A DNA stretch of 64,000 nucleotides from DATJPR01 sp963811705 (lineage in GTDB: Bacteria > Bacteroidota > Ignavibacteria > UBA10030 > UBA6906): NCBI GenBank assembly GCA_963811705.1, contig CAWESL010000010.1, positions 186,001 to 250,000 on the forward strand, in the 5' to 3' direction. The position numbers and the translations under genes are program-made. Below, one piece after another: positions 54,426 through 63,619 of this stretch (position 1 is the stretch's first letter; each line of letters begins with the position of its first letter). The notes below the pieces were generated by a model. That model was given only the letters and a program-made list of their open reading frames with translations, did not search any database and was not told where the DNA came from.

Positions 54426-56570
54426 TTATTGCGTGACCGATACCGGGACGGACAGTGGAGACTCCACACCGCCATCGCCCATGACTTTGACGGCGTACCG
54501 GTACGCGCCTGCGGCAGTCGCACGATCGTCTTCAAACAGGCGCTTTGCGCCGTCCACGGAAGCAAGCTCCATCAACGAGCCGTTGCCGATGGCACGATAC
54601 ACCACGAACCAGATTCGTTCCTTTCGCCAGGGGTTGTAGCGCCAGGAAAGGATGATCTTCTTGCTCCGCGGTTCCTTTTCCACTTTGAGATTGTCAACCT
54701 CGGGCCTGACTCCGGTGTCGTACGGGCGCGCGATGACTGTCGGGGAAGGATGGGAATGCAACCCCGTGCTGTCGATCGCTTCGATCTGATATTCGTACGT
54801 TGTCCGCTGAACCACTTTTCTGTCGATGAATCCGTTCGCGCCCTTTCCGAGTTCGGCCACTTCCGTCCAACGGGCGCCGTCCGCTTCTCGACGCAGCAGG
54901 CGATGATACCGCACATCGGGGCTCGTGCTCGGGCTCCAGACGAGGCGGACTGTCGAGTCCGTCACCATGACGTCGGTGAAGATCGGCGACTCGGGGGGGA
55001 CCACGTCCGGCCGGCGGAGCGTCAGGATCGCCGAGGGTTTGGAGAAGATCTTGCGTGCGTTCACGGCGATCACGCGATAGTAGATGTTGCGCGTCAGAGT
55101 GTTGATGGTGACGCTGTCGACGAACATCGTATCGGCCACCGCGATGTTGGTGCGCATGGAGAATTCATGCGCAGGGTCGTTCGACCAGGTTACCCGGTAG
55201 CCGATGATGTTCGGCTCCGGTCCGAGGCGCCAGCTAAGCCGGACAATCCCTGTCGAGTCGATGGTTCCTCTGAGACCGGTCGGGATTGCCGGGGGCGTAC
55301 TGTCAACGATTTCGCCGTAGGCCGGAAGCGATTGGCCCATATTCCCCGCGGTGTCAACCGCACCGACGATGTAGTAGGGCTCGAGCGCCACCGTCGGGCT
55401 GTCGATGAACGATCGGGTTGACGGGGGGAGGAGCAATTTTCTCGCACTCACGAGATCCTTCGCGCGTGGATAAACCAGGTGATATCCCTTGAGCGCAAAC
55501 CCGCTTCGATAGATGGCGAAGCCCGCAAGATCCGGGGCGGTTCGCGGCATCTCCCACGTCAGCTTGAAGGATCGAGGCGAAAGTTGAAGAGGCCTGGAGA
55601 TGACCGGAGGAGGAGGTGGAGTGCGATCGCTGGCATAGGCATCGACCTCCGCCGGTTCGCTCAGCTCGGCGAAGGGTGTGACCCCTTCGACACGGTAGCG
55701 ATACTTATGGTAATTCACCGCGGTCGTGTCCGTGAAGTACACGTCTGTCGTGATCCCCTTTCCCTTTGTCCCAAATGCGAACGGTACGCTATTGAGCCGC
55801 GAGAAGTGACGTCCCCCGTCGTCTGACCGGGAGATGAAAAATCCCGAATACGAGCGGCCCGGTGGGAGATTCTTCCAGTCCAGTTCTACTGCCCGTTCCT
55901 GTGATTCGGCAGTCAATTCCCGGACAGGAGGTGAGGGAAGAAACGGTGCAGGCGATGCGACCGCGAACGCCGTGTCGATGCGATAGGTTGAATCGCGCCG
56001 CGCGATCATGAGCCGGTAGACATACGTAAAGCCGCGTTGCACATCATGATCGGTATAGCGCAGCGCGAGGCCCTCCGCGGCCACGGCATCATTGTCGGCG
56101 GCGACAAGCGAGAAGGAATAGCGGTCGGCAAGCTCGGCGGCCGCGTCGCGCATCTCTCTTCCCGTATTGACACCGTTTCCCTGGGAGGCGAAGTTCTTCC
56201 CGAGCAGGGCCTGAGCTGCGATTGCCGCGTATTGATCGGTCCGGGGGGCGCGCTGTTTCCAGGTCTCAATCGGCCACGGCTTTAACGGCGTGGGCGTGAG
56301 GGATCGCACTGAACCGGGAACCAGTTTGCCGTTCTTGTCCAGCGTCACTCTGCGAAGATCGTAACCCCGGGCGTTCCCGACAAGCCATGCTCCGGAGGTT
56401 GTGGGGGCCCATCGGAGCACAATCGAGTCCGGGCTGATCCGTGTGACGATTCGCAGGTTCGCGGTCCGCGGCGGCGGAGTCGGGTTCTTCGGCGCCGGCT
56501 TTGACTGGGCAAGCGCAATCCCGCACGAAAGGACGAGAAGCGCTGCCGTTCGAAGGATTTTCGCGTTCAT
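54426..56570 (-). CDS. Exported fibronectin-type-III repeat protein
   Basis: Protein of 714 residues. Signal peptide at 1-22 (LRTAALLVLSCGIALAQ). The N-terminal 200 residues hold a special block with PLKPWPIETWKQRAPRTDQY and AAIAAQALLGK. I recall this block from a Bacteroidota family of unknown function that sits beside very large surface proteins. Five FN3-like domains follow from about 215 (RAVELDWKNLPPG, SFKLTWEMPR, IVRLSWRLGP, TVRLVWSPST, KIILSWRYNP), each with the WxxP and YxYRVxAVD strands. ATG 56570 is chosen because AGGAG at 56577-56581 sits six bases upstream; ATG 56576 would touch it. The ribosome site overlaps the giant gene's TAG, so the two are translationally coupled. Confidence 0.87.
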   Translation of the reverse strand: MNAKILRTAALLVLSCGIALAQSKPAPKNPTPPPRTANLRIVTRISPDSIVLRWAPTTSGAWLVGNARGYDLRRVTLDKNGKLVPGSVRSLTPTPLKPWPIETWKQRAPRTDQYAAIAAQALLGKNFASQGNGVNTGREMRDAAAELADRYSFSLVAADNDAVAAEGLALRYTDHDVQRGFTYVYRLMIARRDSTYRIDTAFAVASPAPFLPSPPVRELTAESQERAVELDWKNLPPGRSYSGFFISRSDDGGRHFSRLNSVPFAFGTKGKGITTDVYFTDTTAVNYHKYRYRVEGVTPFAELSEPAEVDAYASDRTPPPPPVISRPLQLSPRSFKLTWEMPRTAPDLAGFAIYRSGFALKGYHLVYPRAKDLVSARKLLLPPSTRSFIDSPTVALEPYYIVGAVDTAGNMGQSLPAYGEIVDSTPPAIPTGLRGTIDSTGIVRLSWRLGPEPNIIGYRVTWSNDPAHEFSMRTNIAVADTMFVDSVTINTLTRNIYYRVIAVNARKIFSKPSAILTLRRPDVVPPESPIFTDVMVTDSTVRLVWSPSTSPDVRYHRLLRREADGARWTEVAELGKGANGFIDRKVVQRTTYEYQIEAIDSTGLHSHPSPTVIARPYDTGVRPEVDNLKVEKEPRSKKIILSWRYNPWRKERIWFVVYRAIGNGSLMELASVDGAKRLFEDDRATAAGAYRYAVKVMGDGGVESPLSVPVSVTQ

Positions 56571-56579
56571 CCTCATCTC

Positions 56580-59500
56580 CTAATGGATTCTTCCGAGTCG
56601 TGGGGTTTGGAGGATCTGGTTTCTGGGATTGCCGACGGCAAAGCTCCGGGATATCCATGGACCCTTTCCGTCAAACGACATCTTCGGACCGTAGATGAAC
56701 GAAAGCGTATAATACCCGGACTGGATGCCTTTGTACCGCGCCACGTAGTCGTTGAGATCGCCGGCAAGAACACTCTGCAGCCATCCCATATTCGAGGCAA
56801 CCCAGTCGCCTTTCCCGTAGAGTTCCGATTCGTCGTCGTCCGCCTCGCCCATCGAGTACTCTGCCATGACCCGGCCGGCACCAAATCGAAGATTGACATA
56901 GTCCACCGGGATGATTTCCGGGTGAAGGTACTTGAATTTTATTTCGCGTTTCGTCGTCATGAAAGCAGGGAGAATGCCCATTTTGCTCCCAAGCGAGAAT
57001 CCGGAAATCGGCATCGGTGGCGCCGGAGGACTCAGTTTCCCCGACGAGGGTCCGACCATCGAAACAAATGGTCCGGGGGTGCCGATGTTGAAGAGGGCAA
57101 AGGCCTGGTCGCTCAGTGAAGGGTCGAAGTGCCAGAGTCCTCGGACCTGGAGGTCAATGATGTGCTGATAGATGGTCTTTTTCACGTATGTCGAATACCA
57201 CGGTTCCGTAGGCTGGAGCGCATCGACGCGGACGAGAGGATCCGCGTGCTGACTACCTTCGGCACCGTTCATCCAGTAGCCGTACATATCGTAGTCATCA
57301 AACCCTTCCGCTCCGCTGAAGACCGGCGTGATGGCCTCGTAAATGTCCCAGTACTTCGAATCATCGGTTCTGACCGTCTGGAGGTCGTTGATCTTCTCGC
57401 TCAGCGTGCCATACTGGCTGACCCTGAAATAGAACAGGTAGAGCAGATGTTCGTTGTTCGCGATTTCCGTCCCCGGCGCGACCGCCGTCTTCGGCCGTGC
57501 ATTGACGGTGATGGTCGAGCTTGCCACCGTTGTCATCATGGGGCCATGCTGGAACCGCTGAGGCCCGGTGTTTGCGGTGGTGCCGCTGATCGTTTTCGTC
57601 ATGGGCGAAACGTTCAACGCCATCATCGTGCTCGACCATCGCCGCACGATCTGGAGTGCGTACTCCGTCCCTTTGGTCAGCGCGGGAATGGGGAAAGTGA
57701 TGTTCCTCCCGGAGCCGTCAATCGAGACCGTTGATTCCAACTCCGTCCCCGTCCCGACCGGAATAAACTTCGCCACATAAGCATTCTTGACGACTATGGT
57801 GCTCGGGGGGAAGAGATTGCTGACGTCTTCAAACGTCTGAAGCCGTCCCATCGGTTCTTCTCCCATGAGGAAGTTCCTCTGAAGCGAATGGGGAACGGTC
57901 TGCACCACGATTTCATCCACGATATGGTCGGGAAGCGGGCCGGTGCTGAATGACATGGTCTGCACTGCCTGGACCTCGGAGTGGTCCGACTTCTTGTGCA
58001 CGATGTTCCATTGCGAGCCGTCAAACTGCTCGGCGTGAACGATGAACGTCATCACGAGCGTCTTGTTTTCCGGAAGGTGCTGGTCGTGCAGCAGGTACAG
58101 CGTATAGCCGTCGGGAGAATCCCAGTGCGTATTCACAGGATTGCCGTCCAGGGTCAGGGTGAACTGATCCACAACAACACGGAACGTCCCGGTGATCTGT
58201 TTGATCATCCTCCATGTACTGGAGGTCAAAGCTATAGTTGACGGGAAAATGCAGCGACACCGTAGGACGGCCGTACACGTCATATCCCGTCGTTCCTTGC
58301 CTGGCGGAAGGATTTGATTAATGATGTCAACTGTAAATGCATCGCTCGCCTGGACGCAATGCGTGCCGAGTTCAAACACGAACTGGCAGTCCCCCTCGAC
58401 CAGTCCGTTCAGGATGCTGAAGTGACCGCCGACGATGCCCTGCACCCATGTGGGGTTCGGCGTCGTAAACTTGCATACTGCCGCCGCACCCATATCCAGG
58501 ATATCGAAATCGCCTTCGGTGAACCAGACATCGACATGGATGCTGATTTTGAAGTCGACATAGGCATAGAGATCGCCGTAGCCGAACCATCCGTCGTAGC
58601 CGGGCGGCTGATTGCCAAGATTGGCGCAAACGAGATTCGGCTGGTGAACCACCGCGACATCAAATCCGAAACCGAAGGCCATGTGGGCCTTGAAGATAGC
58701 GAATGTCAGGTCGGCTGAGACTCCGAGGCTCGCCCCGAGCGCGAACCCCTCCGTCTTCTCGCTGATCGGCATATGTTCCGTCGGCAACGAATGCCCGAGG
58801 GCCTGCTCGATATCGGCCTTGTGCGGGAAATTGTTCGGGTCAGGCGCGGGGATATCCGTGCCGGCCATGATGTATGCCTGGACCGTGGCCACGCTAAAGA
58901 GCTGGACGGAGATCTCCTGGGAGGGAGTGCCGATCAGCACGTGCCAGTTGGTCTGATCGAAGTGAATGTTCATCGACGCGTCAACTTTGGCGACAGCGCC
59001 GATGTTCCCCTGCGACCAGACGTGGAAGTTGCCTTCGAAGATGTTGTTCTGAAAGTCATAGGAGATGGACGCATCGGCCCGGAAATTTGCCTGATCCCGT
59101 TTGTCGAAGCTCGTCGCGATCATGTATCCCTGCCCGGCCAGGGTAATCGATCCGATCCCGTTGCTGACAAACTGCACCTGCAACGTCACGTCAGCAGAAA
59201 AGAGCAGCGGCGAAGGATGGGTCCCCACGGTCACCGAGGCCTCGAGGCCAAGGGCGATCGACTGGTCGGGCGTAAACGTGAAGCCGGATTTCGTCGTGCC
59301 TGGCGAACTCCCGACGGAGGGATTGTCGGCGATCGTCGAAACCGGTTTGACGTTCATGTGGTACCACGCCCCTCCGCCGAAGCCGTAGAAGGCAACGCCG
59401 GTGAAGACAGGGATGCCGGTGCTGAAGAGAGCGGAAGCATCGACATACCAGTAGCGGTATCCGTTCACGCTGCCGAATTGCGCGACGGCCTTGATCTCGA

Positions 59501-62309
59501 CCGCCTTGAGGAAATTCGCGTCGAGCTCGCCCCGGAACCCGTTCCCGTAGGTATTGTCGTCGTGATAGATGACGATGGATCCTGCGATGGTGACGGCGCC
59601 GAGGTCGGCATTCACGTGGATCGAATCGAGATCAACCCCGTCGAAGGCAAACATCTGCGCCTCCCCGGGGTTTGTCGCCATGACCGCCCAGACGGACAGT
59701 GTCGTGCCGCCGCTGATCACGTCTGCGATGTTTGCATCAATGCTGAACTGCAATCCGAAGCCCATGCCGGATTTTCTTGTTCCCGTCACGAATTTGATGT
59801 TCGAAATCGATATCGGGAATCCCATCATCCCGTGCTGCGGACTCGCAAAGGACCAGGTGCCGGTCTGGAAGTAGGGTGAGGTGCTGGTAAGACCGACGTT
59901 CTGGAATTTCACCGCTTTGATATCGATGTTGGGAAAGTCGCCGACCTTGCCGTTGAGCGCCAGGTCGCCGTTGAAGATCGCGGCCGCGGAGAAATTGCCG
60001 GCGGTGTCAATGAGATCGATGTGCGACGTGCTGTCGAGATCGAGCGTGGCCGCCCAGAGGCTTGCCTTGATCGTCCCGGAAGGCACGATCGTAAACGAGA
60101 ATTTCATGCTCCCTTTGGGGGGATTGGAGAGGAGCGCGGTATAAATCAGTGCGCTATCGCTGATCGGAACCTGGAACCGGCCTTTCATCTTGCCTTCCGT
60201 CAGGGAGCTGCAGGCAATATTGAGACTGATCGTGTCGATGCTCGCTCCCCAGTCGCCAAAGTCCCCCTCCGGGTATTGCAGCACATTCGAGGCCTTGATC
60301 AGACCGGTAAAGCCTGCGCCGTCGATGATGATATTGGAGGCGATTATTTTCGGCGCACCGCTCTTGAAGGTCTTCAGTTGTGAGGGGAGGGTGATCATCG
60401 CCGTCTTGATGTAGAAGCCATGCCAGTCCACCCCCGGCGTCCCTTTCGGGTAATTTGATGGAAAGACAATCCCCGCGGGATTCGCAGAATCCGAATGGTC
60501 GTAAGTCATGTCCGTGACCAGGAGCTTCATGCCCGATGAGCCGGCGATCACGCACGTGTCCATGGACATGGCCGCCATCCAGTTGCCGGCGGTGGTGATC
60601 GTCGTGCGGAAGGATGCGATCGCCTCTTTCCCGTTGTCCGGCTGGGGGATGAGCCAGTCGCGTGGGAAGAGGACGTCGGCGCGCAGCCGCAGGGCTTTGA
60701 ATCCTTTGCAGTCCCACATCATGTAGGTGCCGGAATCGCTCATTGCGGGCGCCTTAAAGAGAAAGCCGAAACTTCCCGGTTGATCGTAGCCGAGGTCTTC
60801 GGCCAGGTAGAGGATCCCCTGTTTCGTGTCGATGCCGCCCGGCTGAAAGCAAATGTTCGCCGCGCCGACGCCGAGCCCGACCGTCGGGCCGAGATCCGGA
60901 AGCGGATACTCCGCCACGGCCTTGAGGGTTGCCTGGGTCGCGGTGAAATCCATTCCGACGATCCCGATCGTCATCGGGAATCCATCCGTGTTGTTGTCGA
61001 GCCCGATGGGAAGCCCGACCGGCGTACTCATCACCAGGGCGCTGACGAGCTTGGACGGCTGTTGCGCGGTCTTCATGATATTGTCGATATCCGAATTCTT
61101 CAGACCGAGCGAATTCATGTCATTGGCGACAGTCGCGTTGATGGGGGAACCGTTGTCCTGCTTTGCGGTCACGGTCCCTTTGATCATCTGCGACGAGGCG
61201 TTCACCTGGATTCCGGAAAACTCGACCATGATCGGTGCGCGGAGGTATGGTACGGCGATGGTCCCTTCTCCGGTCAGGGAACTCCCGCTGCTGCTGGTCA
61301 GTTTGGTGATCGCCATTCGGAACAAACCCACGGCGATCGAGTCGTTCACCGCGAAGGTCTTCGACGAAGGAGTCTGGTCGGTCGGAGCGGACGTGATGCA
61401 GGGATCGCCGCATCCTTGATTGCCTGCCTGCGGAGGCGGATGGTTGGTATCGGCCTTTGCCTGCGTCTGCGACGCCGGATAGAATGCCCACGCCTCGCTC
61501 TTTCCGTCGTTGCGCGTTGCCGGCTGGTTGCTCTGGTCGAGGGCCTGGACCTGCCAGGCAAACCCCGAATCGTTGCTGATCAGCGTGAAAGCCGGGTCCG
61601 AGGGAAGGTACTGGTAATTGGGCGTCGAGATGGTCTTGTCGAACAACGGAGTATTTTGCGTGAGGGCAACCGTCGGCGTCTGCGACCCGAAGAGCGGAAC
61701 GATGGTCAGCTTGTATTGCGCCGGGCCGCCCGCAAGCAGGACGACCGGTGTCCACTGGAACAGGGGATAGGTCAGGGAACTGATCGTATCGCCCTTGGCA
61801 GGTTGGACGAGCGACGGGGGATCGGGGATGACGATCGTAAATTGGCGGCAGACCTGTCCGCTCCCGGCAAGAGGCTGGCCGTTCTTGTCGATGAGGGTGA
61901 GACAGTACTGATAATTTCCTTCGGGCAGGCTGCCCGTTGTTGATGTGAGTGTTTGGAGCGTCGGGTCAATGGTGACGGCATTCGCGGAGACGATATCCTT
62001 CCCGAATCGGGTGAGCGACTGCAACGGCCCGATGGAGAAGTGAGGGGTGGACGGATCGTTGTCTTTGGACGACGCAACGATCTTGTTGGAGGTGAGATCC
62101 TGGATCGTATACGAAGCGCGGACGTCAGGGTAGGTGTTTTGGCCCACGTTCGTGATCACGATCATGACGATCGTAGGATCGGATTCCCAGGTGGAGATCT
62201 TTGGCGGAACGGGAGAGCGGAGATTGACGGAGACGGTAACCTGAGCGTAGGAAGAATAGGCGGCAAGCACAAGGAACACCGCACCGCACACGACATGACG
62301 TCGGATCAT
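56580..62309 (-). CDS. Giant secreted surface protein (1909 residues), first gene of the operon
   Basis: Signal peptide at 1-23 (VVCGAVFLVLAAYSSYAQ). Residues 24-180 (LRSPVPPKISTWESDP, then LPEGNYQYCLTLIDKNGQPL and VCRQFTIVIPDPP) match, from memory, the N-terminal TANFOR-type domain of Bacteroidota surface proteins. An FN3-like domain with LTYPLFQWTPV follows. The centre (350-1300) is a long Gly/Ala/Asp-rich beta region, with repeated strands and many short turns, and then a beta-rich part to the end. It has no T9SS sorting domain, so export must be by another route or by its partners. GGAGG upstream fixes ATG 62309. It heads the operon with the FN3 and barrel genes. Residues about 1342-1368 are out of character and suggest two compensating frameshifts. 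Confidence 0.88.
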   Translation of the reverse strand: MIRRHVVCGAVFLVLAAYSSYAQVTVSVNLRSPVPPKISTWESDPTIVMIVITNVGQNTYPDVRASYTIQDLTSNKIVASSKDNDPSTPHFSIGPLQSLTRFGKDIVSANAVTIDPTLQTLTSTTGSLPEGNYQYCLTLIDKNGQPLAGSGQVCRQFTIVIPDPPSLVQPAKGDTISSLTYPLFQWTPVVLLAGGPAQYKLTIVPLFGSQTPTVALTQNTPLFDKTISTPNYQYLPSDPAFTLISNDSGFAWQVQALDQSNQPATRNDGKSEAWAFYPASQTQAKADTNHPPPQAGNQGCGDPCITSAPTDQTPSSKTFAVNDSIAVGLFRMAITKLTSSSGSSLTGEGTIAVPYLRAPIMVEFSGIQVNASSQMIKGTVTAKQDNGSPINATVANDMNSLGLKNSDIDNIMKTAQQPSKLVSALVMSTPVGLPIGLDNNTDGFPMTIGIVGMDFTATQATLKAVAEYPLPDLGPTVGLGVGAANICFQPGGIDTKQGILYLAEDLGYDQPGSFGFLFKAPAMSDSGTYMMWDCKGFKALRLRADVLFPRDWLIPQPDNGKEAIASFRTTITTAGNWMAAMSMDTCVIAGSSGMKLLVTDMTYDHSDSANPAGIVFPSNYPKGTPGVDWHGFYIKTAMITLPSQLKTFKSGAPKIIASNIIIDGAGFTGLIKASNVLQYPEGDFGDWGASIDTISLNIACSSLTEGKMKGRFQVPISDSALIYTALLSNPPKGSMKFSFTIVPSGTIKASLWAATLDLDSTSHIDLIDTAGNFSAAAIFNGDLALNGKVGDFPNIDIKAVKFQNVGLTSTSPYFQTGTWSFASPQHGMMGFPISISNIKFVTGTRKSGMGFGLQFSIDANIADVISGGTTLSVWAVMATNPGEAQMFAFDGVDLDSIHVNADLGAVTIAGSIVIYHDDNTYGNGFRGELDANFLKAVEIKAVAQFGSVNGYRYWYVDASALFSTGIPVFTGVAFYGFGGGAWYHMNVKPVSTIADNPSVGSSPGTTKSGFTFTPDQSIALGLEASVTVGTHPSPLLFSADVTLQVQFVSNGIGSITLAGQGYMIATSFDKRDQANFRADASISYDFQNNIFEGNFHVWSQGNIGAVAKVDASMNIHFDQTNWHVLIGTPSQEISVQLFSVATVQAYIMAGTDIPAPDPNNFPHKADIEQALGHSLPTEHMPISEKTEGFALGASLGVSADLTFAIFKAHMAFGFGFDVAVVHQPNLVCANLGNQPPGYDGWFGYGDLYAYVDFKISIHVDVWFTEGDFDILDMGAAAVCKFTTPNPTWVQGIVGGHFSILNGLVEGDCQFVFELGTHCVQASDAFTVDIINQILPPGKERRDMTCTAVLRCRCIFPSTIALTSSTWRMIKQITGTFRVVVDQFTLTLDGNPVNTHWDSPDGYTLYLLHDQHLPENKTLVMTFIVHAEQFDGSQWNIVHKKSDHSEVQAVQTMSFSTGPLPDHIVDEIVVQTVPHSLQRNFLMGEEPMGRLQTFEDVSNLFPPSTIVVKNAYVAKFIPVGTGTELESTVSIDGSGRNITFPIPALTKGTEYALQIVRRWSSTMMALNVSPMTKTISGTTANTGPQRFQHGPMMTTVASSTITVNARPKTAVAPGTEIANNEHLLYLFYFRVSQYGTLSEKINDLQTVRTDDSKYWDIYEAITPVFSGAEGFDDYDMYGYWMNGAEGSQHADPLVRVDALQPTEPWYSTYVKKTIYQHIIDLQVRGLWHFDPSLSDQAFALFNIGTPGPFVSMVGPSSGKLSPPAPPMPISGFSLGSKMGILPAFMTTKREIKFKYLHPEIIPVDYVNLRFGAGRVMAEYSMGEADDDESELYGKGDWVASNMGWLQSVLAGDLNDYVARYKGIQSGYYTLSFIYGPKMSFDGKGPWISRSFAVGNPRNQILQTPRLGRIH
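58204..58285 (-). other. Stretch readable in another frame within the giant gene
   Basis: In the annotated frame these bases encode a Cys/Arg/Thr-rich, beta-poor piece (TCTAVLRCRCIFPST). Shifted by one base, the minus strand encodes GYDVYGRPTVSLHFPVNYSF and then DLQYMEDD, which fits the flanking beta sequence. A one-base loss near 58283 and a one-base gain near 58205 would explain it. Confidence 0.6.
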
Positions 62310-62439
62310 GCGCACCTCCGTCGGAGCTAAGGGGTAGAGGACCGGAGGGAGCCACTGCATGCCCGACACCGCTGTCGTGCTCACGGACAAAGCCGCGGAG
62401 CCTCCGGAGAATTTCAAGGAACAGAAAATCGATGGGTAG

Positions 62440-62469
62440 AATATACCCACTTCGGAAGTGGCAAGTCAA
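62440..62469 (-). promoter_or_regulatory. Promoter of the giant-protein operon with dyad in the spacer
   Basis: On the minus strand, TTGACT (62464-62469), 18 bases, then TATATT (62440-62445). The spacer holds CCACTTCCGAAGTGG, a 15-bp dyad with 6-bp arms that could bind a regulator. It lies about 130 bases before the ATG at 62309 and is divergent from the LacI promoter. Confidence 0.5.
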
Positions 62470-62496
62470 GAGGAAAATGCAGGGATTCCCGACCCC

Positions 62497-62525
62497 TTGA
62501 CTAAGCGGAATCTTCTCCATAGAAT
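62497..62525 (+). promoter_or_regulatory. Promoter of the second LacI regulator
   Basis: TTGACT at 62497-62502, 17 bases, then TAGAAT at 62520-62525, a strong sigma-70 match. The operator palindrome begins inside the -10 box. Confidence 0.7.
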
Positions 62526-62540
62526 GTAACCGGTTACATT
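62523..62540. promoter_or_regulatory. LacI-family operator, 18-bp perfect palindrome
   Basis: AATGTAACCGGTTACATT is a perfect palindrome with the central CG typical of LacI-family sites. It covers the -10 box and start point of the promoter in front of the LacI gene at 62564. Autorepression, and control of the GH94 gene by read-through, are likely. Confidence 0.8.
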
Positions 62541-62563
62541 CCTCAACTGTGGAGCGATTCGGC

Positions 62564-63583
62564 GTGACGAAACCATCGAACGTGACCATCCGGGACGTGG
62601 CAAAAAAGGCGGGCGTCTCCGTCGCGACCGTCTCACGCGTCCTCAACAACAGCGCGTTGGTTACGGACGAAACCCGGAACCGGATCCAGTCCATCGCCGA
62701 GAAACTGCATTACGTTCCGAACGCGTCGGCACGCGGCCTGAGTACGCGACGGAGCGATATTATCGGCCTTCTGCTTCCGGCCGTCAACGGCGATTTCTTT
62801 TCCGAAGTGATCCGCGGCGCCGATCAGGCGGCGCAGGAACGCGGCTTCCATTTCCTGGTGTCGAGCCACCACAACGACCTCACGGAGATTCAGACGGAAT
62901 TGCAGGCGATCAGCGGCCGCGTCGACGGGCTCCTGCTTATGTCTCCGAATCAAAACCCCCATACGCTCCGGAAGAACATTCTCCCGGCAAGCCTTCCGGT
63001 CGTCCTCCTGAACTGCCCTCCCGGCGGCGAGCCGATCGATTCCCTCACCGTGGACAACCGAACCGGGGCATTCGAAATCGTTCAACACCTGATCGGCCAT
63101 GGCCACACGAGGATCGCCATCATCAAAGGTCTCGGCCAGAACATCGATGCGCGCGAACGGCTCGAAGGATACCGGTTGGCGCTCCGGAAGAACGGGTGCG
63201 AACGGGTGTCCGCTCTGGAAGTCGAAGGGAGCTTTGATGAGTCCTCCGGCTACGACGCCGTTCCCGCAATTCTGAATTTGCGCCCGCGTCCGACCGCGGT
63301 GTTTGCTGCGAACGATGCCATGGCGGTCGGGGCGCTCAGCGCGCTCCTCGACGCAGGGGTGAATGTGCCTGGAGAACTCGCGCTGGTGGGATTCGACGAC
63401 ACGCCCGTGGCGCGCTACGTGACACCGTCACTGACGACCGTCCATGTGCCGATCAGCGATCTCGGGTCCCTCGCGATGAAGAAAATTGCCGACATTCTGC
63501 AGGGCGGGAAACGCACGAAGCGCGAACACATCGTCCTTCCCACCGAGACCATCATCCGTCATTCCTGCGGATGTCAATTCTAA
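62564..63583 (+). CDS. LacI-family transcriptional regulator
   Basis: Protein of 339 residues. Helix-turn-helix at 6-30 (NVTIRDVAKKAGVSVATVSR) and hinge SARGLSTRRSDIIGLL. The sugar-sensing domain follows with FSEVIRGADQAAQERGFHFL, RVDGLLLMSP, VFAANDAMAVGALSALL and ALVGFDDTPVARYV. The C-terminal residues RHSCGC end the protein. The start is GTG 62564, ten bases after GGAG at 62550-62553; GTG 62549 lacks a site upstream. It lies 36 bases before the GH94 phosphorylase gene on the same strand, so that gene is its most likely target, with release by a beta-glucan oligosaccharide. Confidence 0.93.
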   Translation: MTKPSNVTIRDVAKKAGVSVATVSRVLNNSALVTDETRNRIQSIAEKLHYVPNASARGLSTRRSDIIGLLLPAVNGDFFSEVIRGADQAAQERGFHFLVSSHHNDLTEIQTELQAISGRVDGLLLMSPNQNPHTLRKNILPASLPVVLLNCPPGGEPIDSLTVDNRTGAFEIVQHLIGHGHTRIAIIKGLGQNIDARERLEGYRLALRKNGCERVSALEVEGSFDESSGYDAVPAILNLRPRPTAVFAANDAMAVGALSALLDAGVNVPGELALVGFDDTPVARYVTPSLTTVHVPISDLGSLAMKKIADILQGGKRTKREHIVLPTETIIRHSCGCQF

Positions 63584-63619
63584 GACCCAAGACCACTTCG
63601 ACGAAGAAGGAGACCTTTG

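Noticed and set aside
60780..61943. 387-residue plus-strand open frame
   Set aside because: Antisense to the giant gene; Arg/Asp/Gly-rich shadow composition.
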